Below, one piece after another: positions 34,735 to 43,573 of a stretch of 64,000 bases of DNA. The DNA is taken from the NCBI RefSeq assembly GCF_004016525.1, contig NZ_SACJ01000012.1, forward strand, positions 1 to 64,000, given 5' to 3'. Both the position numbers and the translations under genes were made by a program. The first letter of the stretch is position 1, and every line of letters begins with the position of its first letter. This stretch comes from Flavobacterium sufflavum (lineage in GTDB: Bacteria > Bacteroidota > Bacteroidia > Flavobacteriales > Flavobacteriaceae). Under the pieces are notes generated by a model. That model had not been told where the DNA came from, made no database searches, and was given only the letters and a program-made list of their open reading frames with translations.

Positions 34735-35565
34735 ATGAAAAAGAAAAGCATAACCGTAGCAATATTAGACATGTACAATGGCGAGCCTAATCAGGGAATG
34801 CGATGTATTATTGATGTTGTTAACCGATTTACGCCTTTTGTGTGTTTTAAAATATTTGATGTAAGAGGAAAATGTGAGCTACCGGAAATTGACCAATTTG
34901 ATATCTATATATCTTCAGGAGGTCCCGGAAATCCATTGGAAGGCGACGGAATTTGGGATAAAAAATATTATGCTTTTATTGATGCTATAGTAAAATGGAA
35001 CAATGAAAATCCGATAAAAAAACACGTTCTGTTTATCTGTCATTCTTATCAAATGGCTTGTAAACATTTTGGTTTGGCCGAAATTACCAAAAGACATGAT
35101 ACCTCATTTGGTGTAATGACCATTCACAAAACCAAAGATGGTCTCAAAGATTTGTTATTCGAAGGTTTATCTGATCCATTTTATGCTATCGACTCCAGAG
35201 ATTATCAGGTAGTTCAACCAAAATTGAGTGTTTTTGCTAAAAAAGGAGCCAAAATCATTTCTCTGGAAAAAATAAGAGATCATGTACAATACGAAAGAGC
35301 TATCATGGCTGTGCGTTTTACGGATCATTTAGTAGGAACACAATTTCATCCCGAAGCCGATCCAATCAGTTTTCTTTCGCATCTAAGAAATAAGGAAGTA
35401 AAAGACAAAATAAGAAAAATGAAGGGCAAAAGAAAGTTTAGAAACATGCTCGAAGATTTAGTAGATGATGATAAAATATATCGAACTAATGAGACTTTGA
35501 TTCCAAATTTCCTTCGTTCTGCCATTACCGACCTGATGAAATCTAAAAAAATCATGTCCAATTAA
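34735..35565 (+). CDS. class I glutamine amidotransferase-like protein
   Basis: The 276-residue product has the GATase I elements SSGGPGNP (60-67), the nucleophile Cys102 in FICHSYQMACK, and the His/Glu pair in GTQFHPEADP (His205, Glu207). The nucleophile motif reads ICHSYQ where GMP-synthase-like enzymes have GICxGxQ, so it is a divergent branch. A 70-residue basic C-terminal tail follows. It would supply ammonia from glutamine, or hydrolyse a gamma-glutamyl bond, for the neighbouring ligases. It starts 44 bases after the GCS2 gene. Confidence 0.87.
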   Translation: MKKKSITVAILDMYNGEPNQGMRCIIDVVNRFTPFVCFKIFDVRGKCELPEIDQFDIYISSGGPGNPLEGDGIWDKKYYAFIDAIVKWNNENPIKKHVLFICHSYQMACKHFGLAEITKRHDTSFGVMTIHKTKDGLKDLLFEGLSDPFYAIDSRDYQVVQPKLSVFAKKGAKIISLEKIRDHVQYERAIMAVRFTDHLVGTQFHPEADPISFLSHLRNKEVKDKIRKMKGKRKFRNMLEDLVDDDKIYRTNETLIPNFLRSAITDLMKSKKIMSN

Positions 35566-35584
35566 TCAATAATAATATTTAGGA

Positions 35585-35693
35585 TCACAGAGCTGTCTGC
35601 CGACATGCAGATTAAGCAGATTAAAGAAATTATCGCGAATTGCGATTAAAAAAAATCTTTTTATTTATCCAATTAATACTATCTGTGTTCCAC
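35585..35693. repeat. imperfect inverted repeat with CACAGA/TCTGTG ends
   Basis: The stretch begins CACAGAGCTGTCTGCCGACA and ends ATCTGTGTTCC. A central AGATTAAAG...AAAATCTTT can pair. It resembles the CCTGTCTGCC element at 22261 and fills the only wide gap (149 bases) inside the five-gene locus. Confidence 0.55.
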
Positions 35694-35714
35694 TTTTTTA
35701 ATAATTAAGTCTAT

Positions 35715-36905
35715 ATGATTTCTAAATATCGAAAATTATTTAACGAGCAATTTACTGCAGAAAAATACCAGGCTTTAAAAGAAGACATCGCTTCCGATTT
35801 TGATTACACTCCTACTTTCAGATTAGGAGAAACCCCTTTTTTTATTTCCAACGAATTAAAAGAACAACTTATCGAAGGCTGTAATGACGTTATAGCTTTA
35901 ATTCAACAAGAAAACTTTAAAGAACTTACAGATAAAGCATTAGAATTAAACAAAAAAGTTCCTAATGAAGACAATCACAGTACTTTTATAGCTATTGATT
36001 TTGGAATTTGTGAAGAAGACGGAGCAATTATTCCTAAATTAATTGAAGTACAAGGTTTCCCCTCTTTGTTTAATTATCAAATTAATTTATACGAAAAATT
36101 CCAAAAGCAATATACTTTTTTAAAGGAGTTGACACCATTTTTAAACGGCCTGACACCGCAGGAATATCTTGAAAATTTGAAAGCTGTTTTTTGCAACAAT
36201 CATCCCGATGAAAATGTTGTGCTGTTGGAAATAGAACCCGAAAAACAAAACACCACAATTGATTTTTATTATTGCAAAAGAGACCTTGGATTATCCATTG
36301 TTTGCGTTACTGAAGTAATCAAAAAAGGGAATCAATTGTTTTATAAAAATGAAAAAGGCGAAGAAATCCAAATAAAACGCATTTACAACAGAGTCATTTT
36401 TGACGAACTGAACCTACGCACCGATTTAAAATTGAATTTCAGTTTCTCTGACGAATTAGATGTAGAATGGGCGGGTCATCCCAATTGGTTTTTCCGAATC
36501 AGTAAGTTTATTTTGCCTTTGCTAAAAGGAAAATATTTTATTGAAACCACCTTGCTAAGTGAGTTAAAAGAAATTCCTGAAGACTTAGAAAATTATGTTT
36601 TAAAACCACTTTTCTCTTTCTCTGGTTCGGGTGTAATTTTTCATGTAAAAAAAGAAGACATCGAAGCTGTTGTGGACAAAGAACTATATATTCTTCAGAA
36701 AAAAGTCAATTATTTACCTATTGTACAATCGCCTGACGGAAAAGTGAAAGCCGAAGTGAGAATGCTTTGTACCTGGAAAAAAGAGGATGCGGCTCCTACT
36801 CTACTTTGTAATTTAGTGCGTTTGAGCCGTGGTGAAATGATTGGTGTGAAATACAATCAGGACAAAGACTGGGTTGGCGGAACTATTGGTTTATTTGAAC
36901 GATAA
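35715..36905 (+). CDS. second ATP-grasp-like protein of the amidoligase locus
   Basis: The 396-residue product has no signal peptide. Its C-terminal half shows ATP-grasp-like blocks: YVLKPLFSFSGSGVIFHV near 295-312, LYILQKKVNYLPIV near 324-337, and GKVKAEVRMLCTW with the acidic/basic pair near 341-353. The N-terminal half (FRLGETPFFIS; FIAIDFGICEEDGAIIPKLIEVQGFPSLF near 91-119) carries acidic residues that could bind metal. The arrangement recalls circularly permuted or glutathionylspermidine-synthetase-like ligases. It reads in the same direction as the four genes before it, after a repeat-bearing gap. Its function is inferred as another ligase step. Confidence 0.72.
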   Translation: MISKYRKLFNEQFTAEKYQALKEDIASDFDYTPTFRLGETPFFISNELKEQLIEGCNDVIALIQQENFKELTDKALELNKKVPNEDNHSTFIAIDFGICEEDGAIIPKLIEVQGFPSLFNYQINLYEKFQKQYTFLKELTPFLNGLTPQEYLENLKAVFCNNHPDENVVLLEIEPEKQNTTIDFYYCKRDLGLSIVCVTEVIKKGNQLFYKNEKGEEIQIKRIYNRVIFDELNLRTDLKLNFSFSDELDVEWAGHPNWFFRISKFILPLLKGKYFIETTLLSELKEIPEDLENYVLKPLFSFSGSGVIFHVKKEDIEAVVDKELYILQKKVNYLPIVQSPDGKVKAEVRMLCTWKKEDAAPTLLCNLVRLSRGEMIGVKYNQDKDWVGGTIGLFER

Positions 36906-37016
36906 ACCAATTGTCAGATTTTTAATTGATATGCTAATTGAATTTTTATGATACTTTTTAAAATCCATTGAATGAAATTACGTTTTGATAATTCAACTTA
37001 ACAGTCTCATAGTTAT

Positions 37017-37952
37017 TTAATTTCCAATTACATCACTAAGTTTCGTTTCTAATTCTTTCATATTTATTTCGCCCGAATTTTTCCATTTTCCAATTATAAT
37101 TCCGGCCTTATCAATTAAAACATAATGAGGAATGGCACTTACAAAATAATTAACATCTACAGAATGTTTCTTTTGGGGCAAATCATTGGTACAGATATTT
37201 AAATCACTTTCAATGCATACTTGTTTCCAAATATTTGTTTTATGCTTTAATACAGTATTTTTCCATTTTTCTTTATCAGTATCTCTGGAAATACTTATAA
37301 TTTCAAAATCTTTCTGGCTAAATCGTCCGTATATCTTTTTCAAATATTTCTGATCTACTATGCAGGGAGCGCACCAACTAGCCCAAAAATCTAGTAAAAT
37401 ATACTTTTTACCTCTAAAATCATTTAAGCTCAATTCTTTTCCATTTATATCTATAACGCTAAAATCAGGTGCAACACTTCCTACTTTACTTTGTTTAAAA
37501 TACTTCAGCTTTTCAGTCATTTTTTTCCCTTCTTCGCTGGCTTTTACTTCTTCTGAGAAATTGTGAAATATTTCTTCATATTTATCATAAAGACCTAATC
37601 CTTCCTGAGTTTGTACTTTGTTTAATAGCAATTTTAGACAAGAAAGAGAATTAGGGTGCAACTTAGCAAAATCCAGATCTTTTAGCGCTTCTTCTCTTAA
37701 ACTCATATCATATATGTCCCATAAATAAGTGAGTTTTTTATTTAGTTTTTCTTTTGCAATGAGATCAGAAGCTTTTTCAATCTCCAAATCACAAACTTTA
37801 ATAAGAGCACCAACTGAATCTTGTGCTTTTTTCAGGTCCTTATGAAGAGCAATTATTTGTTTTTGGATCACAATTTCTTGCTCCTGAGTTTGACAATTTA
37901 TGTTTAATGAAACAAAAATTGCTAAAATTAGTGTGAGTTTTTTTATATGCAT
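37017..37952 (-). CDS. TlpA-like thioredoxin-domain protein, exported
   Basis: The 311-residue product starts with a signal sequence (about 1-20, ending NINC, so possibly a lipoprotein under the relaxed Bacteroidetes lipobox). A helical region follows (about 25-150, EEEVKASEE type). The thioredoxin domain begins APDFSVIDINGKELSLNDFRGKKYILLDFWASWCAPC, with redox Cys at 194 and 197. Such proteins act in periplasmic disulfide or cytochrome maturation, and partner-specific ones often sit beside lipoproteins. The next gene upstream on the same strand starts at 39055. Confidence 0.88.
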   Translation of the reverse strand: MHIKKLTLILAIFVSLNINCQTQEQEIVIQKQIIALHKDLKKAQDSVGALIKVCDLEIEKASDLIAKEKLNKKLTYLWDIYDMSLREEALKDLDFAKLHPNSLSCLKLLLNKVQTQEGLGLYDKYEEIFHNFSEEVKASEEGKKMTEKLKYFKQSKVGSVAPDFSVIDINGKELSLNDFRGKKYILLDFWASWCAPCIVDQKYLKKIYGRFSQKDFEIISISRDTDKEKWKNTVLKHKTNIWKQVCIESDLNICTNDLPQKKHSVDVNYFVSAIPHYVLIDKAGIIIGKWKNSGEINMKELETKLSDVIGN

Positions 37953-38188
37953 TTTACTGTTTTTGTAATCTATTTATATTTATTATCTAGCAATTCGTTT
38001 TTAAGAAATCCAAATAGTAACTTAAATAAGTTCTTGGAAAATAATTTTTATTTATGAAAAGTATTTAGTAGTCCCTTAAAATTCTTTCGGTCCAAAACCA
38101 TATGGGATACTTGGGCAAAATTTAAGGAATCTACTTTTCTAAAACTACAACAATATCAACATTCATTGTCCATTGCTTTTTTATATTA

Positions 38189-39055
38189 TTATCCATAAAA
38201 TCGGGTAAATGGTTCAAAGTCAAATTTATTTTCATATCTACATCTACTCCAAGATGTTTTAGGATAGAGTTCTTTCTTTCCTGAAAACCCCATGTTTGGT
38301 CCAATAAAGGCAAATGATTGCTTTGGATTTATATATTTTGCATTTATTAATTCAACACCTTTACAAACACCATTTTCAGGAAAATTTATTTGTAAAGAAT
38401 CTAAATCAATTTTTAATAAATACGTTTTGTTTTCCAGTTCTATAATGATGTTTTTATTATAAATTTCGGTATCTGGTCTCCCTTTTTTATCGTTATAATT
38501 ATAAAATTTAATATTATAAGCCGCTAAATAGTCAACCTTGTACTTTTTGTTTACTAAATAACCCTTAGTTTTTTTTAAATCTAAACTTATAGATTTTATT
38601 TTACCTTTTTTTTTATATGGATTTTCTATAAAAGTACAATTTTCTGTTCCAAATTGAAATCCCATAATTACTTCATTTTCACGTTTCGTTTTCAAAACCT
38701 TTTCCCAAGTATATTCTGTTTTTTTATTCTTAATTATAACCTCCTTTAATTGTTCAATTTTAGGACTTAAATAAAAAACAGTTTCATATATTTTTTGATT
38801 ATTAAAATCCGACAGAAGTATACTTTTGTTTTTATAGCCAATTGCAGAAATTGATAAATTGTCTTTAGGGTTAGTAATATTTATTTTAAACCTTCCTTGT
38901 GTGTCAGAAAAAACACCAAAACGAGTACTGATAAAAGTTATGTTTACACCATCTATAGCCTTATGCGTAATACTATCAAGAATTTGCCCCGACAGAATTT
39001 GTGCATCCGAATAGTTAAAAAATAAACTTAGTATTATAATGAGAAATCTTATCAT
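38189..39055 (-). CDS. carboxypeptidase-regulatory-like exported protein, possible 3' frameshift
   Basis: The 288-residue frame has a signal peptide (about 1-18, YSDA). It is followed by the beta-sandwich CarboxypepD_reg-like domain: LSGQILDSITHKAIDGVNITFISTRFGVFSDTQGRFKI, about 21-58, then LSISAIGYKNKSILL. The remaining part is unfamiliar. It stops after EPFTRFYG, but a second frame continues for about 20 residues from near 38193 to a stop at 38131 (DNNIKKQWTMNVDIVVVLEK). That looks like a natural strand-forming end. A one-base frameshift near 38190, real or a sequencing error, would join the two. Confidence 0.72.
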   Translation of the reverse strand: MIRFLIIILSLFFNYSDAQILSGQILDSITHKAIDGVNITFISTRFGVFSDTQGRFKINITNPKDNLSISAIGYKNKSILLSDFNNQKIYETVFYLSPKIEQLKEVIIKNKKTEYTWEKVLKTKRENEVIMGFQFGTENCTFIENPYKKKGKIKSISLDLKKTKGYLVNKKYKVDYLAAYNIKFYNYNDKKGRPDTEIYNKNIIIELENKTYLLKIDLDSLQINFPENGVCKGVELINAKYINPKQSFAFIGPNMGFSGKKELYPKTSWSRCRYENKFDFEPFTRFYG

Positions 39056-39170
39056 AAAGTTATTTTTAAAAGCATGGAATGATTTAATATTCCATGCTTT
39101 TTGATTTTACCGATTCTTACTCAAGAATAAAACATTCTTTTCTAGAAAACTCACTTTCCGCTTTTTAAAA

Positions 39171-39467
39171 TTAATTTTTAATTAGTTCTATTATTCTATT
39201 TTCTCTATCCACATTGACAGAATAATTCTGCTTATTTAAAGTTTCTAAAACCAAATTTATTTTTGATTTTTCTATTTTCTTTTTATCAATTATTAACGTT
39301 ATTGAAGTTGTATCAATCGAATTATAAATTGATTTTAAATCATTATTAGTTTGATAACTGGCATTCAAATTAGTTCCTTTTATATTATTTTTTCTTATTT
39401 TTTTATCCGCATTACAAGAATTAAATAAGATCAAAAAGAGGAACCCAAAGATTGTTATTTTTTTCAT
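39171..39467 (-). CDS. small lipoprotein of unknown function
   Basis: The 98-residue product has a lipoprotein signal (MKKITIFGFLFLILFNSC, Cys at 18). It is followed by a polar Lys/Asn/Ser-rich chain ending NLVLETLNKQNYSVNVDRENRIIELIKN. The A+T-rich gene lies between two other exported proteins on the same strand. No family is recognised. Confidence 0.6.
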   Translation of the reverse strand: MKKITIFGFLFLILFNSCNADKKIRKNNIKGTNLNASYQTNNDLKSIYNSIDTTSITLIIDKKKIEKSKINLVLETLNKQNYSVNVDRENRIIELIKN

Positions 39468-39895
39468 TTCAATTGAATTTTATAAAATTTGTAAGACCAA
39501 AACAATAGCTAAAACAAGTAAGATTTTTTTTAAAAATATACAAAAAAAATCATCTTTTACAAAATTAAAGAAAAAACTTATTTTAAAATTTTATTATTTT
39601 TTTATAACTATCGAATTATTTAAAAACTAATTTTATAATTCTCAGGATTTAACTACTAAAAAAACACCCTCAATTCTACAAATTAATCAATATTAATTTG
39701 TAGAATTGAGGGTGTTTAATAAAGCTATATAAATTTAGATTTTTTTCAAATTTTATTCAAATGACTTTCTCATTCTAACTTTCTGTCACCTGAACTTGTC
39801 GAAGTACTTACTTGTTATTTCAAGAGGTATATTGTAAGCTTAAACTTATATAAAAAATAATTCAAATAGAGTTCTTAATCTTTTCAGTCTAAAAC
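39468..39895. other. A+T-rich spacer with long terminator
   Basis: No gene is supported. The gap holds the 26-bp perfect inverted repeat at 39662-39717 and a fragment CCTGAACTTGTCGAAG near 39790. That fragment matches the loop of the REP-like element at 200-217. Confidence 0.45.
39662..39717 (-). terminator. long perfect inverted repeat, probable terminator
   Basis: The 26-base arms (39662-39687 and 39692-39717) are perfect complements around a four-base loop. The minus-strand transcript of the gene at 39896 meets it about 180 bases after its stop. It is unusually long for a terminator, but the T-run fits one. Confidence 0.7.
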
Positions 39896-40594
39896 TTATT
39901 TTTTCCAGAATTTTTTAAATAAAACAGGACAAACTTTTTCCATTGTTTTAGGATCATCAACATTCCAGTTGAATTCTAACAATGGATAATTTTCATCGGT
40001 TGTTTTAAAATTTTCGTAGTCAATATAAGTTTCAGCTTCTTTATTGGTAAGGTTTTTAAAAGCATTATTTGCTACATACCAAAAACCTTCAAAATCATAA
40101 GCATGTGGTTCATTCCCAACCAAATTAACTAAGTAATCCGGGTTTTCCTGTGTTTTATAATAGGCTTCTTTACCTCTTGAAATCAACCAACATCTGAAAT
40201 AATCAAAACCATCATCTGCAACTCCATTACTGATTATATAATTAGCACACCATAAATTAGAAGTATAGGAGTCAAACATGAGTTTGTCAGTTCTCAAACG
40301 AAAACCAATTATTTCCTTTGGAGAAAGTTTCTCTAAAGCCGAAGAAAGAAAAAGCTCCTGATCTTCCTGGTTTGTAGTTTCTTTTAATGAGTTTTCAATA
40401 ATTTTCCAATAACTTTCTTCGTCTAACATTTCACTTGATGGTGCAAAATGAATCGAATCCAGATTGATTTTTGGAGCCGCTTCGATAGAATCAGTACTTG
40501 CTTGCAGCGTATCTATGTTGGGCTTAGTATTTTGACCATAATTAATACCAGATAGTACCAGAAAAAAAGACAGGAAGAAGTTATATTGTCTCAT
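39896..40594 (-). CDS. exported DUF4240 protein
   Basis: The 232-residue product has a signal peptide (about 1-20) and a DUF4240 domain: SYWKIIENSLKETTNQEDQELFLSSALEKLSPKEIIGFRLRTDKL (about 61-105), LWCANYIISNGVADDGFDYFRCWLISRGKEAY and DFEGFWYVA. The family is of unknown function, often cytoplasmic, so export here is somewhat unusual. It follows the M1 peptidase gene on the same strand by 55 bases and may share its transcript. Confidence 0.8.
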   Translation of the reverse strand: MRQYNFFLSFFLVLSGINYGQNTKPNIDTLQASTDSIEAAPKINLDSIHFAPSSEMLDEESYWKIIENSLKETTNQEDQELFLSSALEKLSPKEIIGFRLRTDKLMFDSYTSNLWCANYIISNGVADDGFDYFRCWLISRGKEAYYKTQENPDYLVNLVGNEPHAYDFEGFWYVANNAFKNLTNKEAETYIDYENFKTTDENYPLLEFNWNVDDPKTMEKVCPVLFKKFWKK

Positions 40595-40649
40595 GTTTTT
40601 AGAATATTCGATTAGACAGTGCTGAATAACTTGATAAAATTAGTCTATT

Positions 40650-42305
40650 TTATTTTGTAATATTGATTCCGGATACATAAAAATTAGCATCAATAATCAA
40701 TTTTGGATTTTCCTCAGTATTTACTTCATTTTTCCAAGTTGTTTGGGGTTGTATCCACTTTTCAACACCGTTAATGCTAACTTTTATAGGTATATTAAAC
40801 CCGGAAACACAATTTGTCCAATGGTAAAAAAACTGATGGTCTTTAAAATAATATTCTAATGTTGGAATCCTAATATCTCTCAAATATTGATTAAAAAACG
40901 GATTCAAATCCATTGCTGTTTGTTCACTTAGGTAATCCTCTATTTGTTTTGTAGTCACTGTTTGATGGTAAAAAGTAGTGTTTAAACCTCTCAAAATAGC
41001 TCTCCATTTGCTGTCATTATTTACGATTTGGCGCAAAGTATGTAGCATATTTCCACCTTTTGGATACATATCGTCTGAACCTTTGTCGTTTACATCATAC
41101 TTTCCAATAATTGGAAAATGATTAGCAATACCTTTTCTTGTCCCAATAACATATTCAGATCCGGCTTTTTTGCCATAATAGTATTCCACAAAAAGACTTT
41201 CGGCATAATTAGTAAAACTCTCATGAATCCACATATCAGCAATGTCTTTGTAAGTTATATTATTAGCAAACCATTCATGTCCCGATTCGTGAACAATAAT
41301 AAAATCGAATTTTAGCCCCCAGCCTGTACCGCTCATGTCATGCCCCAAATAACCATTTTGAAAACCATTTCCATAAGTTACAGAACTTTGATGTTCCATA
41401 CCTAAATAAGGAACTTCAACCAACTTGTAACCGTCTTCATAAAAAGGATAAGGTCCAAACCAGTATTCGAAAGCTTTTAACATTCTGGGAACTTCCTTGA
41501 ATTGTTTTTTGGCTTTCGCCAAATCGGCTCTCAAGACATAATAACTACAATCTAAAATTCCTTTTTCTCCTTTATACTTTTCTGAAAAAGAAACATAATC
41601 ACCAATGTTGATATTTACTCCATAATTATTGATAGGATTGGAAACATACCAATTATAAGTTTTGGTACCGTTTTTTTGTTTTTTGACACTAAGCAAACGG
41701 CCATTGGAAACATCCATCAAATCTGACGGAACATTTACACTAATGTACATATCGTCCACTTCGTCATACATGTGGTCTTTATTAGGCCACCAGATACTGG
41801 CTCCAATTCCCTGACAGGAAGAAGCAATAAATGGCTTTCCATTTTGGTCTTTTTTCCAGGTAATTCCACCGTCCCATGGTGGACTGATGGCTACCCTAGG
41901 TTTCCCTTCATAAAAAACAGTTAACTCTTTTATTGTACCGATTTTTTGCGAAGAAAGTAAATCAACAAAATAAGCATTGCCTTCTCTACGGTATTTTAAT
42001 TCTAATCCGTCCTGGGTAATTTTGCTGATTTCTAAAGGATTTTGCAAATCAATTTGCATTACATTGTATTCCTGTAATACTTTATATTTAATTACATTAA
42101 AACCTGTAATTGTGCTATCTAAAGGATTTACTTTTATATCTAGGCGATATTGTTTTAAATCCCACCAAGATCTTTCTTTAGTAATACTTCCACGCAAACT
42201 ATCCTGTCTATCAAACAAAACTTTTTTTGTATTATAAAATGATTGAGCTTTTATTGGATTCGAAAAAATGAATAAAACAAAAATGATAAATGAAAGAATT
42301 CGCAT
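40650..42305 (-). CDS. M1-family zinc metallopeptidase, exported
   Basis: The 551-residue product has a signal peptide (about 1-20, KAQS) and an N-terminal M1 beta domain with LGMEHQSS at about 301-308 (the GxMEN-like substrate block, here GMEH). The zinc site HESGHEW has His339, Glu340 and His343, with Glu362 in WIHESF. It cleaves amino-terminal residues from peptides outside the cytoplasm. It is shorter than full aminopeptidase N because the C-terminal helical domain is missing, as in many Bacteroidetes M1 proteins. It is fourth in line after an esterase, aminopeptidase and ATP-grasp gene (49-base gap). Confidence 0.9.
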   Translation of the reverse strand: MRILSFIIFVLFIFSNPIKAQSFYNTKKVLFDRQDSLRGSITKERSWWDLKQYRLDIKVNPLDSTITGFNVIKYKVLQEYNVMQIDLQNPLEISKITQDGLELKYRREGNAYFVDLLSSQKIGTIKELTVFYEGKPRVAISPPWDGGITWKKDQNGKPFIASSCQGIGASIWWPNKDHMYDEVDDMYISVNVPSDLMDVSNGRLLSVKKQKNGTKTYNWYVSNPINNYGVNINIGDYVSFSEKYKGEKGILDCSYYVLRADLAKAKKQFKEVPRMLKAFEYWFGPYPFYEDGYKLVEVPYLGMEHQSSVTYGNGFQNGYLGHDMSGTGWGLKFDFIIVHESGHEWFANNITYKDIADMWIHESFTNYAESLFVEYYYGKKAGSEYVIGTRKGIANHFPIIGKYDVNDKGSDDMYPKGGNMLHTLRQIVNNDSKWRAILRGLNTTFYHQTVTTKQIEDYLSEQTAMDLNPFFNQYLRDIRIPTLEYYFKDHQFFYHWTNCVSGFNIPIKVSINGVEKWIQPQTTWKNEVNTEENPKLIIDANFYVSGINITK

Positions 42306-42354
42306 AAATTTTAAGTCTTTGGGTAAACTTTTTTAAAGGAAATAAATTAATAAT

Positions 42355-43569
42355 TTAGTGCAAATTAGTCACTTTATTTTGTTCCACAACCACAGTATAA
42401 TCGGCAATTAGACGGTCTACATAATTGTTTAGTAATTCCAGAACTCTTTCGCTTTTATCCGATTTTACAATTAATCCCGCATGGTAATCCAGTGGAACCC
42501 TAAAACAAACTTCAGGATCTGAGAAAGAAGATAAATCAGGATGTTGAAATTTAGATAAAGTCAAAACAATGCCGGCATATTCTTTTTTTACTTTTGGCAA
42601 ATTGTATTCTTTTTCGTTGACCAAAGCATCTTCAATTGTAGCCCATTCTTTCCAAAGATTAATATTAGAAGCCGCTTCGACCATTTCGGCAATATGAGCG
42701 CCACCTACGCGAGAGGAAGTTTCCAGAAAATAGATTTTTCCGTCTTCTTTGCATTTTATAAATTCTGTATGAGCAGCACCATTTTTTAAACCAAAGCTTT
42801 TCAGAACTTGTTCGTTTACTTTTTTGATTTCGGTATCATCTTCTGAGTCATAAGGAATATTCGAACTTCTAAAAACGCCACCACCTTGCGAAATTTCCAT
42901 TGGCGTAGCCAAATATTTTGAAGTTAGGCTAAATAGAATTTTTCGGTCTACAAGCAAGCTGTCACAATGGTAAACATCGCCAGGTTTAAATTGTTCCAAT
43001 AAATATTTAAAACGGTTATTACCCATTTCGGTAATGTGAATCCACAAAGTTTCTTTGTCAAAAACCTTAATGATTCCTGAGACAGAAGCTTCTGAACGCG
43101 GTTTTAAAACCCAGGGAGGCGAAACAGTATCGGCAAAAGTGTTGATGTCATGGTCATTGAACAAAGAACAAAATACAGGAATAGAGATTCCGCAACTTTT
43201 AGCTCTCATGCGCATCGCTAATTTATCCCTAAAATAACGTCCTGTAGTTTGCCCCATTCCGTCAATGCGAAGATTTTCTCTGAGATAAGTCGCTTTTTCA
43301 ACATCGAAATCATCTAATGCTACTATGCCGTCAATCGTATTCGATTTCATCAAATTGCCAACACCTAATAATAAATGCTCTAAATTCCATTCGGTATCCG
43401 AACCTTGCATATAGAAAATTTCGTCTATATACTCATGAGGCCAGGGCTTATCTCTTAGTTTTTCACTAGTTACAAGATAGACCGTATTACCTAGTTTTTT
43501 TAACTGAATTAAAAAATCAGTTCCTTTAAAATAATTTGAAATACAAACGAAGCTTTTAGCACTTTCCAT
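42355..43569 (-). CDS. ATP-grasp domain protein (carboxylate-amine ligase type)
   Basis: The 404-residue product has an N-terminal Rossmann-like part (FVCISNYFKGTDFLIQLKKLGNTVYLVTSE), the ATP-binding Lys in PPWVLKPRSEASVSGIIKV (about 152-170), and the acid/Asn metal site in HTEFIKCKEDGKIYFLETSSRVGGAH (about 273-298). This is the layout of carbamoyl-phosphate-synthase/biotin-carboxylase-like ligases that act on small carboxylates or peptides. The gene starts 4 bases after the aminopeptidase stop codon, so the two are tightly coupled. Substrate unknown. Confidence 0.85.
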   Translation of the reverse strand: MESAKSFVCISNYFKGTDFLIQLKKLGNTVYLVTSEKLRDKPWPHEYIDEIFYMQGSDTEWNLEHLLLGVGNLMKSNTIDGIVALDDFDVEKATYLRENLRIDGMGQTTGRYFRDKLAMRMRAKSCGISIPVFCSLFNDHDINTFADTVSPPWVLKPRSEASVSGIIKVFDKETLWIHITEMGNNRFKYLLEQFKPGDVYHCDSLLVDRKILFSLTSKYLATPMEISQGGGVFRSSNIPYDSEDDTEIKKVNEQVLKSFGLKNGAAHTEFIKCKEDGKIYFLETSSRVGGAHIAEMVEAASNINLWKEWATIEDALVNEKEYNLPKVKKEYAGIVLTLSKFQHPDLSSFSDPEVCFRVPLDYHAGLIVKSDKSERVLELLNNYVDRLIADYTVVVEQNKVTNLH

Positions 43570-43573
43570 AAAG

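Noticed and set aside
38131..38313. A separate 60-codon gene downstream of the carboxypeptidase-regulatory-like gene
   Set aside because: Its first two thirds overlap that gene in another frame; its end is better read as a frameshifted tail.
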